Origin: JBFXCS01 sp050181915
GTDB lineage: Bacteria; Actinomycetota; Thermoleophilia; Miltoncostaeales; Miltoncostaeaceae
Assembly: GCA_050181915.1 (NCBI GenBank)
Contig: JBFXCS010000002.1
Location: 310,001 to 374,000 of the forward strand
Reading direction: 5' to 3'
DNA: 64,000 nucleotides
Shown: positions 7,582 to 16,647 of the stretch, piece after piece
Position numbering within the stretch: the stretch's first letter is position 1
How the letters are laid out: each line of letters begins with the position of its first letter
The notes under the pieces: model-generated
What the model was told of the DNA's origin: nothing
The model's input: the letters and a program-made list of their open reading frames with translations, nothing else
The model's database searches: none
Position numbers and translations under genes: made by a program

Positions 7582-8931
7582 GTGAGGTTCCCGGTCCGCC
7601 ATCTCGCCGTCGCGCTGCTCGTCGCCGTGGCGGCCCTGCTGCCCGCGACGGTCGCGCTGGCCCTGGTCGACGCCGGCGCGGTGCGCAACGCGGACGTCGC
7701 CGTCGAGCGCGGCGCCCCGCTCACCGCCCGCGGGCTCAGCCGCCTCAGCGCCTCGGCCTCCGCGCTCAAGGCGCGCGGGGCGCCCACCAAGTACGTGGTG
7801 CTGGCCAGCCGCCCGAACGACCCGGTGGCGTACGCCGAGTCGCTTCGCCGCGCGGTGGGGGCCGAGTGGAACGTCCTGGTGCTGGCGCCCAACTACCTCT
7901 CGTACGCCACCGGCCTGGACGGCTCGGCGGCTCGGCAGGCGCGCTCCGCCGAGCAGAGCACGCTGAGGGAGGACGCGGTCGCGGGCACGATCGCGGTGGC
8001 CGAGCGCTTCGCCGACCTGAGCGGCTCGGCCGGCGCACCCGACGCCGAGGGATCGCAGGGCTCCGATTCGGGGACCTCGACCGGCACCGTGCTGCTGATC
8101 CTGCTGCTGCTCGCCGGAGCCGGCATCGGCCTGGCCCTGTGGCTGTCGAGGCGGTCGGCGAAGAAGCGGATCGCCGACAGCGCCCAGGCCCGGCGTGCCG
8201 CCCTCGACCCGATGGTCGACGCGCTGGCCGCCCAGATCGCCGACCTCGACGACGAGATGGAGATCCCCGGCGACAAGACCACGGCGGCGAAGGCCGACTA
8301 CGAGGCGGCGGTCATGGCGTACGGCCAGGCCCGCGACCTGCTCGCCGCGCCCGCCACGCCGCTGGCGACCATCGACACCGCCGGCCCCCTGCTCGAGAAG
8401 GGCATCCGCGCCGCGCGGCGCGCGCGGGCGATCCTCGACGGCCGCCCTGCCGAGCAGGCCGACGAGGAGCCGCTGCTGGAGGGCCTCTGCACCTTCGACC
8501 CGAAGCACGGCAAGGCGGTCACGACCGCGGCGGTGGCCGGCCCCGACGGCACGACCGCGCAGATCCCCGTGTGCGCGGAGTGCGCGAAGAAGCTGGCCGA
8601 GGGCCGGCGGCCCGAGGTGCGCCAGATCGACGTGGGCGGCGGCCGCCAGGCGCCCTACTGGCAGGGCCAGGGGCTCGGCGGCGGCATGGGCCCGATGCTG
8701 GGCGGCGCGCTGCTGGGCATCCTGCTGGGCGGGAGCTTCGGCGGCGGCACCGCCCACGGCTCCGGGTCGGGCCACGACGGCGGCGGCATGGCCGGAGACC
8801 TCGGCTGGGGCGGCGGAGGCGGCGGCGGTGACGACTGGGGCGGCGGCGGAGGGGACTTCGGCGGAGGCGGCGGGGGCGACTTCGGCGGAGGCGGAGGCGG
8901 GGACTTCGGCGGGGGCGGCGGGGACTTCTAG
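7582..8931 (+). CDS. TPM-domain membrane protein with Gly-rich C-terminal repeat tail
   Basis: A 449-residue exported protein. It has an N-terminal signal segment (about 1-28), a TPM-like domain (about 29-150, containing KYVVLASRPNDP), and one membrane helix (about 169-190). A cytoplasmic part follows with a possible zinc knuckle (C303 and the pair CAEC near 331). From about residue 370 it is glycine-rich, ending in four GGGGDF-like repeats. TPM proteins with Gly-rich tails are widespread and are thought to act in envelope or photosystem quality control. It is divergent from pspA, consistent with an envelope-stress role. The GTG start lacks a good ribosome-binding site. Its TAG stop shares bases with the convergent ligase stop. 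Confidence 0.75.
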   Translation: MRFPVRHLAVALLVAVAALLPATVALALVDAGAVRNADVAVERGAPLTARGLSRLSASASALKARGAPTKYVVLASRPNDPVAYAESLRRAVGAEWNVLVLAPNYLSYATGLDGSAARQARSAEQSTLREDAVAGTIAVAERFADLSGSAGAPDAEGSQGSDSGTSTGTVLLILLLLAGAGIGLALWLSRRSAKKRIADSAQARRAALDPMVDALAAQIADLDDEMEIPGDKTTAAKADYEAAVMAYGQARDLLAAPATPLATIDTAGPLLEKGIRAARRARAILDGRPAEQADEEPLLEGLCTFDPKHGKAVTTAAVAGPDGTTAQIPVCAECAKKLAEGRRPEVRQIDVGGGRQAPYWQGQGLGGGMGPMLGGALLGILLGGSFGGGTAHGSGSGHDGGGMAGDLGWGGGGGGGDDWGGGGGDFGGGGGGDFGGGGGGDFGGGGGDF

Positions 8932-10478
8932 TCCTCCGAGCCGGCCGCGCCGCCCGCGATGGCGCGCACGGTGGCGATGGTGTCGGCCTCGTCCGCGCTC
9001 TTGTCGTCGCGGTAGCGCAGCACGCGGGCGAAGCGCAGCGCCAGCCCGCCCGGGTAGCGGCGCGATCGCTGGAGGCTGTCGAAGGCGATCTCCACCACCT
9101 GCTCGGGCCGCAGCCGCACCACGTGGCGCGAGCGCGACCGCTCCAGCGCGAGGAAGCGCTCGGTCTGCCAGGCGAGCATCTCGTCGGTCATGCCCTTGAA
9201 GGTCTTGCCCAGCATCACGAAGCCGCCGCCCTCCGGGTCGCGGGCGCCGAGGTGGATGTTCGACAGCCAGCCCTCGCGGCGGCCGTTGCCCCACTCCACC
9301 GCCAGCACCACCAGGTCGAGGGTGTGGCGGGGCTTCACCTTCACCCAGGCCGCCCCGCGCCGGCCGGCCTCGTAGGGCGCGGCGAGGTCCTTCAGCACCA
9401 CGCCCTCCTGGCCCTCCTCGACGACCCGCGCGAAGAAGGCGGCGACGGCCTCCGGCGTGGCGTCGCGCACCCGGGCCACCCGCCGCTCGGCGGGCACGAG
9501 GGCGTCGAGGCGGTCGAGCCGGGCGGCGAGCGGCAGGTCGATGAGGTCCTCGCCGTCGATGTGGAGGGCGTCGAAGAAGTAGGGGCGCAGCGCGGCACCG
9601 GCGGGCGTCTCGCTGGCCGCCAGCGACGCCGTCTCCTGGAAGGGGCGGGGGCGGCCGTCGGCGCCGACGAGCATCGCCTCGCCGTCGAGGATGAGGCGCT
9701 CGGCGGGCAGCGCGCGCACCGCGGCCACCACCTCGGGCAGGCGGGCGGTGATCTCGTCGAGGCTGCGGGTGAAGACGGCGACGTCGCCGCCGTCGCGGTG
9801 GCACTGGATGCGCACGCCGTCGAGCTTCGCGTCGGCGCACACCCGGGCGCCGGCGTCGCCCGTCAGCTTCGCGAGCGCCGCCGCCACGTCGGGGGCGGTG
9901 GAGGCGAGCATGGGGCGCACCGGCCGGCCGACGCGCAGGCCGATCGCGGCGAGGGCCTCCCGCCCGCCGGTCAGCGCCGCCCGCGCGACCGGGGCGCCGG
10001 CGCCGGCCAGCATCGCGGCCCGCCGCACCGCGGCCTGGGGGACGTCCGCCGCCTCGGCCACCGCGTCGAGCACCACGGCGTCGAGGGCGCCCTGGCGCAG
10101 GCCGCCCGAGACGAGGCCGCGCAGGAAGGCCTGCTCGGCCGCGGTCGCGCAGGCGAACAGCTCGCCCACGGCGCCCGACCGGGCGGCCGCCGAGCCCGGG
10201 CCGCCGAGCGCCGCGATGCGGGCGAAGGCGGCGTCCACCTCCGACAGCGTCAGCGACGGGGCGACGGCCGGCTCCGGCAGGCCCGACAGCCCGGCCCAGC
10301 CGACGCCGGTGCGACGCTGGCGGAGCTCCCCGCCGAGGTAGTGGACGGCGATCTCCACGTCCTCGGGGCCCTCGTCCATCGCCCGGCGCAGCAGCGATGC
10401 GATGGCCGCGCGCTTCGCGAGCCGGGACCGAGTGGACGCCACCTGCCCCGAGGTGGCGACGACGGCGTCGAGCAGCAT
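8928..10478 (-). CDS. ATP-dependent DNA ligase (LigB-like)
   Basis: A 516-residue DNA ligase of the archaeal/mycobacterial LigB type. It has the N-terminal helical DNA-binding domain (about 1-200), a nucleotidyltransferase domain with the AMP-accepting lysine K218 in DAKLDGVRIQ, motif III LILDGEAM, motif IV EGVVLKDL, motif V WVKVKP, and a C-terminal OB domain ending RFARVLRYRDDKSADEADT. All catalytic motifs are present, so it is probably active in repair nick-sealing. The ATG at 10478 matches the family start; a CACACT seven bases upstream may be a -10. It is divergent from an HNH protein gene. Confidence 0.93.
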   Translation of the reverse strand: MLLDAVVATSGQVASTRSRLAKRAAIASLLRRAMDEGPEDVEIAVHYLGGELRQRRTGVGWAGLSGLPEPAVAPSLTLSEVDAAFARIAALGGPGSAAARSGAVGELFACATAAEQAFLRGLVSGGLRQGALDAVVLDAVAEAADVPQAAVRRAAMLAGAGAPVARAALTGGREALAAIGLRVGRPVRPMLASTAPDVAAALAKLTGDAGARVCADAKLDGVRIQCHRDGGDVAVFTRSLDEITARLPEVVAAVRALPAERLILDGEAMLVGADGRPRPFQETASLAASETPAGAALRPYFFDALHIDGEDLIDLPLAARLDRLDALVPAERRVARVRDATPEAVAAFFARVVEEGQEGVVLKDLAAPYEAGRRGAAWVKVKPRHTLDLVVLAVEWGNGRREGWLSNIHLGARDPEGGGFVMLGKTFKGMTDEMLAWQTERFLALERSRSRHVVRLRPEQVVEIAFDSLQRSRRYPGGLALRFARVLRYRDDKSADEADTIATVRAIAGGAAGSED

Positions 10479-10553
10479 GCCCCCAGTGTGGCGCAGGCTC
10501 CGGCGGTCGTGCTCTCTTGCGCTCCACGCGCCGGCGGGTGATGGTCCTCGCGG

Positions 10554-11468
10554 ATGGGCAGCGACCGACTCCGCGATGACGACGTCCGCGCCGCGTGCTT
10601 CGCCGCGCTCGACGTGCTGCGCGCGAGCTTCGGGCCCGACGTTCCCGTGCAGGCCCTCCGCGAGGGCTTCAACTTCCGCGGGCGGCGGACCCCCTTCCTC
10701 AGCACCGGCTTCGGCATCTACCGCGCCAGGGACGCGCAGCGCGGCCCGGCGGCCCTCTCGATCAACAGCTCCTTCCGGCAGCGTCGCTACCAGGACGAGG
10801 AGACGCCGGACGGGGTGTTCTACGCCTATCAGGACGGTCCGCTCGACAACCACTTCAACCGCTGGCTGCGCGCCGCGCACGCGCTGCAGGTACCGCTCGT
10901 CTACTTCATCGGCACCCGCACCGGCTGGTACCGACCGGAGTACCCGGTGTTCCTCGCCGACGACGACCCCGCCGCGCGACGGGTGCTCGTGACCTTCGGG
11001 CGCATGGTGGGGCCGATGGACGAGCGCGAGGCGCAGCCGATCCGCGACGAGATCGAGCGGCGCTACGTGGTTCGCGAGGTGCGGCAGCGCCTGCACCAGA
11101 CCGCCTTCCGCGGTGCCGTGGTCCCGGCCTACCTCGACAGGTGCGCGATCTGCTCGCTGAAGGAGGTACGGCTGCTCGACGCCGCCCACATCCTCGGCGA
11201 CGCCGACGAGCGCGGCGACCCCGTGGTGAGCAACGGTCTGAGCCTGTGCACCATCCACCACCGGGCCTACGATCAGGACCTCATCGGCATCTCCCCCGAT
11301 CGCGAGGTGCGCGTCTCGCGCCGCCTGCTCGACGACGATGACGGGCCGATGCTGGAGCTGCTGAAGAGCGCGCACGGCCGGCGCATCGCGCTCCCGGGCC
11401 GGGCCGCCCATCACCCGGATCCCCGGCGTCTCGCGGTCCGCTTCGATCGCTTCCTGAGCACCGGCTGA
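10554..11468 (+). CDS. HNH endonuclease domain protein
   Basis: A 304-residue protein with a C-terminal HNH nuclease of the zinc-ribbon type. CAIC near residue 197 and CTIHH form the metal knuckle, AAHILGD carries the first catalytic His, and VSNGLSLC carries the Asn. The N-terminal 180 residues (with FRQRRYQDEETPDGVFYAYQ and PVYFIGT-like strands) resemble the DNA-recognition part of McrA-type HNH proteins. A modification-dependent or defence-linked nuclease is therefore possible but unproven. It is divergent from the DNA ligase across 75 bp. No methyltransferase is present nearby. Confidence 0.75.
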   Translation: MGSDRLRDDDVRAACFAALDVLRASFGPDVPVQALREGFNFRGRRTPFLSTGFGIYRARDAQRGPAALSINSSFRQRRYQDEETPDGVFYAYQDGPLDNHFNRWLRAAHALQVPLVYFIGTRTGWYRPEYPVFLADDDPAARRVLVTFGRMVGPMDEREAQPIRDEIERRYVVREVRQRLHQTAFRGAVVPAYLDRCAICSLKEVRLLDAAHILGDADERGDPVVSNGLSLCTIHHRAYDQDLIGISPDREVRVSRRLLDDDDGPMLELLKSAHGRRIALPGRAAHHPDPRRLAVRFDRFLSTG

Positions 11469-11497
11469 GCCTCTCCGGCCCACGGACGCCGGCGGCC

Positions 11498-12052
11498 TCA
11501 CTCCGATCCCCGGCGGCCGCCGCCGCCCGCCCGCTCGCCGGCCCCGCTCTCCGGGCGGAGCCCGCGCCGGATCACCTCGTCGAGGGTGTCGCCGCCGAGG
11601 CGGGCCCGCGCGGCCGCGAGCGTCGCGACCACCCGCGGCCGCCGCACGCCGAGGCGGGCCGCGACGTCCTCCGCGTCGCGCGCCCCGGCCGAGACGGCCA
11701 GGAGCACCGCCTGCTGGCGCAGGTGGGCCGCCGCCAGCTCCCGGCCGAGCGCGCCGGCGAACGCGGCGTCCCGATCCAGCAGCCGGGCCCCGTCGGGCGC
11801 GACGATGGCCGTCCGCCCGTCGCCGGGCGCGCAGAGGATCCACGGCTCGATCCCCGCGCGCAGGGCCGCGCGCGCCAGGCGGGCGGCGTCGGCGGGGGGC
11901 AGGACGTCGATGACGCACGCCTCGGCGGGGAGCCGCTCGACGGGCGCCAGGTCGGCGCGGGCGGCGACGGCCGCCACGAGGCGGGCCCGGCGCGCGGCGC
12001 TGCGGGAGAGGACGAGGACGCGCCGGGGGGCGCGGGAACGTGACGACGGCAT
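11498..12052 (-). CDS. Degenerate response-regulator-like protein with LuxR-type HTH
   Basis: A 184-residue protein of uncertain function. The N-terminal about 110 residues have the alternating strand/helix pattern of a receiver domain (VLVLSRSAARRARLVAAVAA, EACVIDVLPP, EPWILCAP) but lack the expected phosphoacceptor arrangement. The C-terminal part (about 113-165) looks like a LuxR/GerE helix-turn-helix (AVSAGARDAEDVAARLGVRRPRVV) and ends in a Gly/Arg tail. The ATG has AAGGAG eight bases upstream, so it is a real gene. I infer an atypical, phosphorylation-independent transcription factor. Confidence 0.6.
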   Translation of the reverse strand: MPSSRSRAPRRVLVLSRSAARRARLVAAVAARADLAPVERLPAEACVIDVLPPADAARLARAALRAGIEPWILCAPGDGRTAIVAPDGARLLDRDAAFAGALGRELAAAHLRQQAVLLAVSAGARDAEDVAARLGVRRPRVVATLAAARARLGGDTLDEVIRRGLRPESGAGERAGGGGRRGSE

Positions 12053-12261
12053 CGCGAGTCTCCTTCGTTAGGGGACATCACCCCGCCGCCAGGGCACGGC
12101 TCGACGGCCGACGACCTCGGCGAGGCGGGGGTTCGCGATGCGTGCGCTACGTCACGCGGGCGGCAGGGTAGCACCTCTGGAGATGCGGACCGGCAGGACG
12201 CCCTCCGCCCCCGGGGATCGGGAAGGCACGTGACGTCGCCGGTCCGGTCGACGCCGTACAT

Positions 12262-12317
12262 GCGAACGAGACCGAGCCAGGCACGCGCTGTGCATGACCG
12301 GGCTCGGTCCCGTTCGC
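12262..12317. other. Large hairpin downstream of tRNA-Ser(GGA)
   Basis: Arms at 12262-12278 and 12301-12317 pair over 17 bases with one mismatch (GCGAACG-A-GACCGAGCC against its complement). The 22-base loop can form a smaller GCAC/GTGC stem. It lies nine bases past the tRNA 3' end on the minus strand, so it could be the tRNA terminator or a small structured RNA. It has no U-tract. Confidence 0.5.
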
Positions 12318-12325
12318 AGAGGAAG

Positions 12326-12413
12326 CGGAGAGGGAGGGATTTGAACCCTCGAGACGGGGAACCCGTCTACGCGATTTCCAGTCGCGCTCCTTCGGCCGCT
12401 CGGACACCTCTCC
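12326..12413 (-). tRNA. tRNA-Ser, anticodon GGA
   Basis: Read on the minus strand it has the acceptor stem GGAGAGG/CCTCTCC, the D-arm, an anticodon loop with CTGGAAA inside GCGCGA/TCGCGT arms, a long class II variable arm, the T-loop GTTCAAATC, and discriminator G. CCA is not encoded. It reads UCC/UCU codons. Confidence 0.93.
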
Positions 12414-12478
12414 AGGTGGCGGGCGCGATCGTAGCGCACCGCCGGTGGGGCCCCGGCCCCCTTGCTAGCCTGCCCGGC

Positions 12479-12567
12479 GGAGGGATGGCAGAGCGGTCGA
12501 ATGCGGCGGTCTCGAAAACCGTTTCGGGGGTTCTCCTCCGACGGGGGTTCAAATCCCCCTCCCTCCG
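12479..12567 (+). tRNA. tRNA-Ser, anticodon CGA
   Basis: It has the acceptor stem GGAGGGA/TCCCTCC, an anticodon loop with TCTCGAAAA, a long class II variable arm, the T-loop GTTCAAATC, and discriminator G at 12567. CCA is not encoded. It reads UCG, the favoured Ser codon in this GC-rich genome. It is divergent from tRNA-Ser(GGA) 65 bp away. Confidence 0.93.
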
Positions 12568-12572
12568 TTGAA

Positions 12573-12598
12573 TCGCCCGCATCCCGGTGATCGGGCGA
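12573..12598 (+). terminator. Hairpin after tRNA-Ser(CGA)
   Basis: TCGCCCG pairs with CGGGCGA around a 12-base loop, five bases past the tRNA end. Confidence 0.4.
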
Positions 12599-12615
12599 GG
12601 CCGGTGGCCCCTGGT

Positions 12616-14076
<1,461 letters not shown>

Positions 14077-14110
14077 CGCCACGCCCCCGCCGGACGAATC
14101 GATGCAGAAA

Positions 14111-14165
14111 GGCGCATACCGCTCCTCCCATCCGCAGATCACGAAGAGGCGGAGGAGTATGCGCC
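14111..14165. promoter_or_regulatory. Inverted repeat upstream of the FAD monooxygenase
   Basis: GGCGCATAC at 14111-14119 and GTATGCGCC at 14157-14165 are exact inverted copies 37 bp apart, and CTCCTCC/GGAGGAG lies just inside. This is a candidate operator; no adjacent regulator gene is present. Confidence 0.35.
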
Positions 14166-14261
14166 GACGGCGGGCGCCTCATGAGGGCCGTCCGCGCGCC
14201 ATAATGTGGAAGTGGGAGGCCCCGTACGCCCGCCTCCCGCCGGCCCGCCGCGGCGGGCGCG

Positions 14262-15125
14262 TCAGCCCGCCCGCACCACCTGGCGGAGCACGGAGGCCGA
14301 CCGCAGATCGTCCTCGGCGCCGGCGGCCACGGCGCGGCGCACGTCGTCGGGCGAGGTGCGGGCCGCGTCGTAGACCACCACGACCGATTCGTCGCCGGCG
14401 CGCAGGTAGGTCGACTCGCCCAGCGGGGTGTAGCGGGTGGCACCGATGCCGACGAGCACCGTGGCCGGGCGCCCGCAGCCGTCCAGGTACTCGCCCACCG
14501 GCTCGAGCGGCGTGCCCTCGCCGCCGCGCTGGTTGCCGAGGCGCTCCACGATCCAGTCGAGGAGCCGGGCTCCGTAGTACGAGTAGCCGGGCAGCGGGCT
14601 GTCGACGCCGTACTCGCCCGCCGCGCCGTCGCGGCGCAGGAACGAGGCCAGCCGGAAGGTGGCGGTGTCGCCGGCGGGGTCGAGGTCGGCGATCGGGAAC
14701 AGGCGCCGGGCGACCCCCTTCGAGTCGGGGCCCCAGTTCTTCTTGACGCTGATCTTGGGCGCGCCGGCGCGACGGATCGAGCAGTCGTTGAACGCCCCCA
14801 GCGCGACCGGCGCGATGTCGGTCACCGCCCCGGCGTCCGAGTAGGACACCCGCATCAGGACGCCGGCCTCCGGCTCGATCTGGAGGTCGGTGGGCTCGTC
14901 CTGCGACGGCAGCGACAGGCGGTCGTGCGACAGCGGGAACACGCCCAGGAACCCGTCGTCCCCCGGCACGTACCAGGGGAAGATGCCCTTGGGCGCCTCC
15001 GCCGACGCCGCCTCGACCGCGGCGAAGTCGGCGGCCTCTCCCGCCTGCTCCAGATGCCCGGCGAAGTTCCCCGCCACGCCGAAACCGAAGCCGCGGCGCA
15101 GTTCGCCCAGGTCGAGATCGATCAC
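14262..15125 (-). CDS. DUF5718 family protein
   Basis: A 287-residue cytosolic protein that I recognise as DUF5718 from GVAGNFAGHLEQAGEAADF near the start and APKGIFPWYVPG soon after. Further on are HDRLSLP, VKKNWGPDSKG and SYYGARLLDWIVERL. The biochemical function is not established, although the overall look resembles fumarylacetoacetase-like hydrolases. The start is the GTG at 15125: TACCCT (complement, 15134-15139) lies eight bases upstream, fitting a leaderless message. The gene stands alone. Confidence 0.7.
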   Translation of the reverse strand: MIDLDLGELRRGFGFGVAGNFAGHLEQAGEAADFAAVEAASAEAPKGIFPWYVPGDDGFLGVFPLSHDRLSLPSQDEPTDLQIEPEAGVLMRVSYSDAGAVTDIAPVALGAFNDCSIRRAGAPKISVKKNWGPDSKGVARRLFPIADLDPAGDTATFRLASFLRRDGAAGEYGVDSPLPGYSYYGARLLDWIVERLGNQRGGEGTPLEPVGEYLDGCGRPATVLVGIGATRYTPLGESTYLRAGDESVVVVYDAARTSPDDVRRAVAAGAEDDLRSASVLRQVVRAG

Positions 15126-15133
15126 GGGTTGGA

Positions 15134-15139
15134 AGGGTA
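15134..15139 (-). promoter_or_regulatory. -10-like hexamer for the DUF5718 gene
   Basis: TACCCT on the minus strand, eight bases before the GTG start and with no ribosome-binding site between, so transcription probably begins at or next to the start codon. Confidence 0.4.
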
Positions 15140-15262
15140 ACGACCGCGGAACCCCGACGGACGTCGGTACACCGGCGTTATCGTCCTGGACCGCTGGGTA
15201 GTGGCGCGCAGGCAGCGGAGCCTTCACCCTGGAGCCGGACACCCGCAGTCGACGACCGGACC

Positions 15263-15712
15263 ATGACCACCCTCGCCCCAGCTCCCCGCGACGTGACCGA
15301 CGACGATCACTCGCCCGTGGGCTGCGAGGTGCCGGCTCCGGTCCGGGAGGCGCTCGAGGCGCCGGGGTCGGGGCTGCCGCGCGGCATGCGGATGCTGCTG
15401 AGCGTGCCCGCCGACGGCTGCCTCTTCCTGCTGGCCGACTCGCAGGAGGGACGGGTGGGCATCCGGGTGGAGCCCGGCGAGGCGGCGGCCGGCCGCTCCG
15501 GCGGCCTGCTGCAGAGGGCGGTGGATGCGGTGCTCGAGGCCAGGCGGTTCGGCGCCCGCCACGCCGTGATGCTGGTGCGCGGGCCGGACGGCCTGCCGGC
15601 GCTCGAGGCCTTCGCCCGCGAGCTCGGCGTCGAGGCCGGCCCGGGTCGGGTGGTGCCGGTGCCGGGACTGCAGGACGGCGCCCGGCTGCACCTGGGCTGG
15701 ACGGCCGCCTGA
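15263..15712 (+). CDS. Hypothetical protein
   Basis: A 149-residue soluble protein that I do not recognise. It has a charged, probably disordered N-terminus (1-40), then an alternating strand/helix region (MLLSVPADGCLFLLADSQEG, HAVMLVRGPDGLPALEAFARELG) that suggests a small alpha/beta domain. It has no membrane segment or metal motif. It lies between the divergent DUF5718 gene and the convergent FMN reductase gene, whose stop is six bases away. Codon use fits real coding. Confidence 0.5.
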   Translation: MTTLAPAPRDVTDDDHSPVGCEVPAPVREALEAPGSGLPRGMRMLLSVPADGCLFLLADSQEGRVGIRVEPGEAAAGRSGGLLQRAVDAVLEARRFGARHAVMLVRGPDGLPALEAFARELGVEAGPGRVVPVPGLQDGARLHLGWTAA

Positions 15713-15718
15713 GCCGCC

Positions 15719-16306
15719 TCAGCCGGCGGCGCGGCCCTCGCGCAGCCCCTCGCGCATCGGACGGAGGGCCTCCTCCCAGCGCACCAGGCCGTCGAGCATC
15801 GCGCTCAGCGCGTCCTCCATGATCTGGTTCGGCCGCAGGGCGCCGTCCTCCATGAACTGGCTGAAGAAGGGGATGGGCACGGCCTCGCTGAGCGGCATCA
15901 TCGAGAGCGTCGTCATCACCTGCTTGGCCATCTGGGCGGCCCGGGTGCCGCCCGAGACGCCGCCGTAGCTCACGAGGCCCGCGGGCTTGTACTTCCACTC
16001 GTCGTGGAGGTAGTCGATCGCGTTCTTCAGCGGCGCGGTGAGGCCGTAGTTGTACTCCGGCATGACGAAGGCGAAGGCGTCCGCGCGGTCGACCCGCGCG
16101 CTCCAGTCGCGCGTGTGCTGGTGCACGTAGCGCCTCAAGCGCGGGTGGTTCGGCTCGTCCATCAGCGGCAGCACCGGGTCGGCGAGGTCGACCAGCTCCA
16201 CCTCGAAGCGGCCGTCCGCCAGGGCCCGGTCGAGGACCCACCGGGCGATCGGCTGCCCGGCGCGGCCCGGGCGGGTGCTGACCAGGACGACCTGGAGGAC
16301 CGCCAC
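15719..16306 (-). CDS. NADPH-dependent FMN reductase
   Basis: A 195-residue flavodoxin-fold reductase. It begins VLQVVLVSTRPGRAGQPIARW, the phosphate-binding loop region of this family. MPEYNYGLTAPLKNAIDYL (about 82-100) is the family signature contacting FMN, and GGVSGGTRAA follows. Such enzymes transfer electrons from NADPH to FMN, quinones or azo compounds. The GTG at 16306 is the first start that leaves the fold intact. It is probably a single-gene unit. Confidence 0.88.
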   Translation of the reverse strand: MAVLQVVLVSTRPGRAGQPIARWVLDRALADGRFEVELVDLADPVLPLMDEPNHPRLRRYVHQHTRDWSARVDRADAFAFVMPEYNYGLTAPLKNAIDYLHDEWKYKPAGLVSYGGVSGGTRAAQMAKQVMTTLSMMPLSEAVPIPFFSQFMEDGALRPNQIMEDALSAMLDGLVRWEEALRPMREGLREGRAAG

Positions 16307-16338
16307 GCTCAGCCTGAATCCGTCGTATCTCGCGGCGC

Positions 16339-16363
16339 GGATGCGCGAAAGCGCCGCGCATCC
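16339..16363 (-). terminator. Hairpin between the small membrane gene and the FMN reductase gene
   Basis: A nine-base perfect stem (GGATGCGCG/CGCGCATCC) with a seven-base loop, downstream of the gene at 16386-16613. Confidence 0.5.
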
Positions 16364-16385
16364 ACGATCTCCAACGGATTCACGC

Positions 16386-16613
16386 TCAGCGCGCGGGCGC
16401 CGTCGCAGCCATCGCCCGCGACGCGACGGGCTGGGAGGCGGGGGCCGGAGCCGGCGCGCGACCGGGAGCGTCGTCGCACGGGGCGACGGCCGGGTCGCCG
16501 AGGCCCAGCCGGATCCGCGCGCGCCGGTAGCCGGCGTAGGCCACGGGGGCGCCGAACAGCATCCCCGCCTCGTACACCGCCCATCCGCCGGTGACCATGC
16601 ATTGCACGCACAT
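16386..16613 (-). CDS. Small Cys-containing membrane-associated protein
   Basis: A 75-residue protein starting MCVQCMVTGGWAVYEAGMLF, with one hydrophobic segment (about 8-27) and an Ala/Pro-rich tail. Small actinobacterial proteins with a CxxC directly after the start Met and a single helix are known but uncharacterised. GGGGACGA lies just upstream of the ATG. The function is unknown; it may be in an operon with the upstream VapBC genes. Confidence 0.5.
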   Translation of the reverse strand: MCVQCMVTGGWAVYEAGMLFGAPVAYAGYRRARIRLGLGDPAVAPCDDAPGRAPAPAPASQPVASRAMAATAPAR

Positions 16614-16647
16614 ATCGTCCCCGTTTCGCCGGATCTCGCCGCGAAAC

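Noticed and set aside
8800..8931. Short tandem GGCGGAGG-type repeats
   Set aside because: They are in-frame Gly-rich codons of the TPM protein tail with no spacers, not a CRISPR array or satellite.
7462..10527. Minus-strand frame open far upstream of pspA, over 1000 codons
   Set aside because: The upstream part is Arg/Gly/Ala-rich, antisense to the TPM gene and out of frame with the ligase gene; only the part from the GTG at 7461 has family features and a ribosome-binding site.
12262..12567. The tRNA-Ser pair as an integration site of a genomic island
   Set aside because: No integrase gene, no repeated tRNA 3' end and no composition change were seen on either side.
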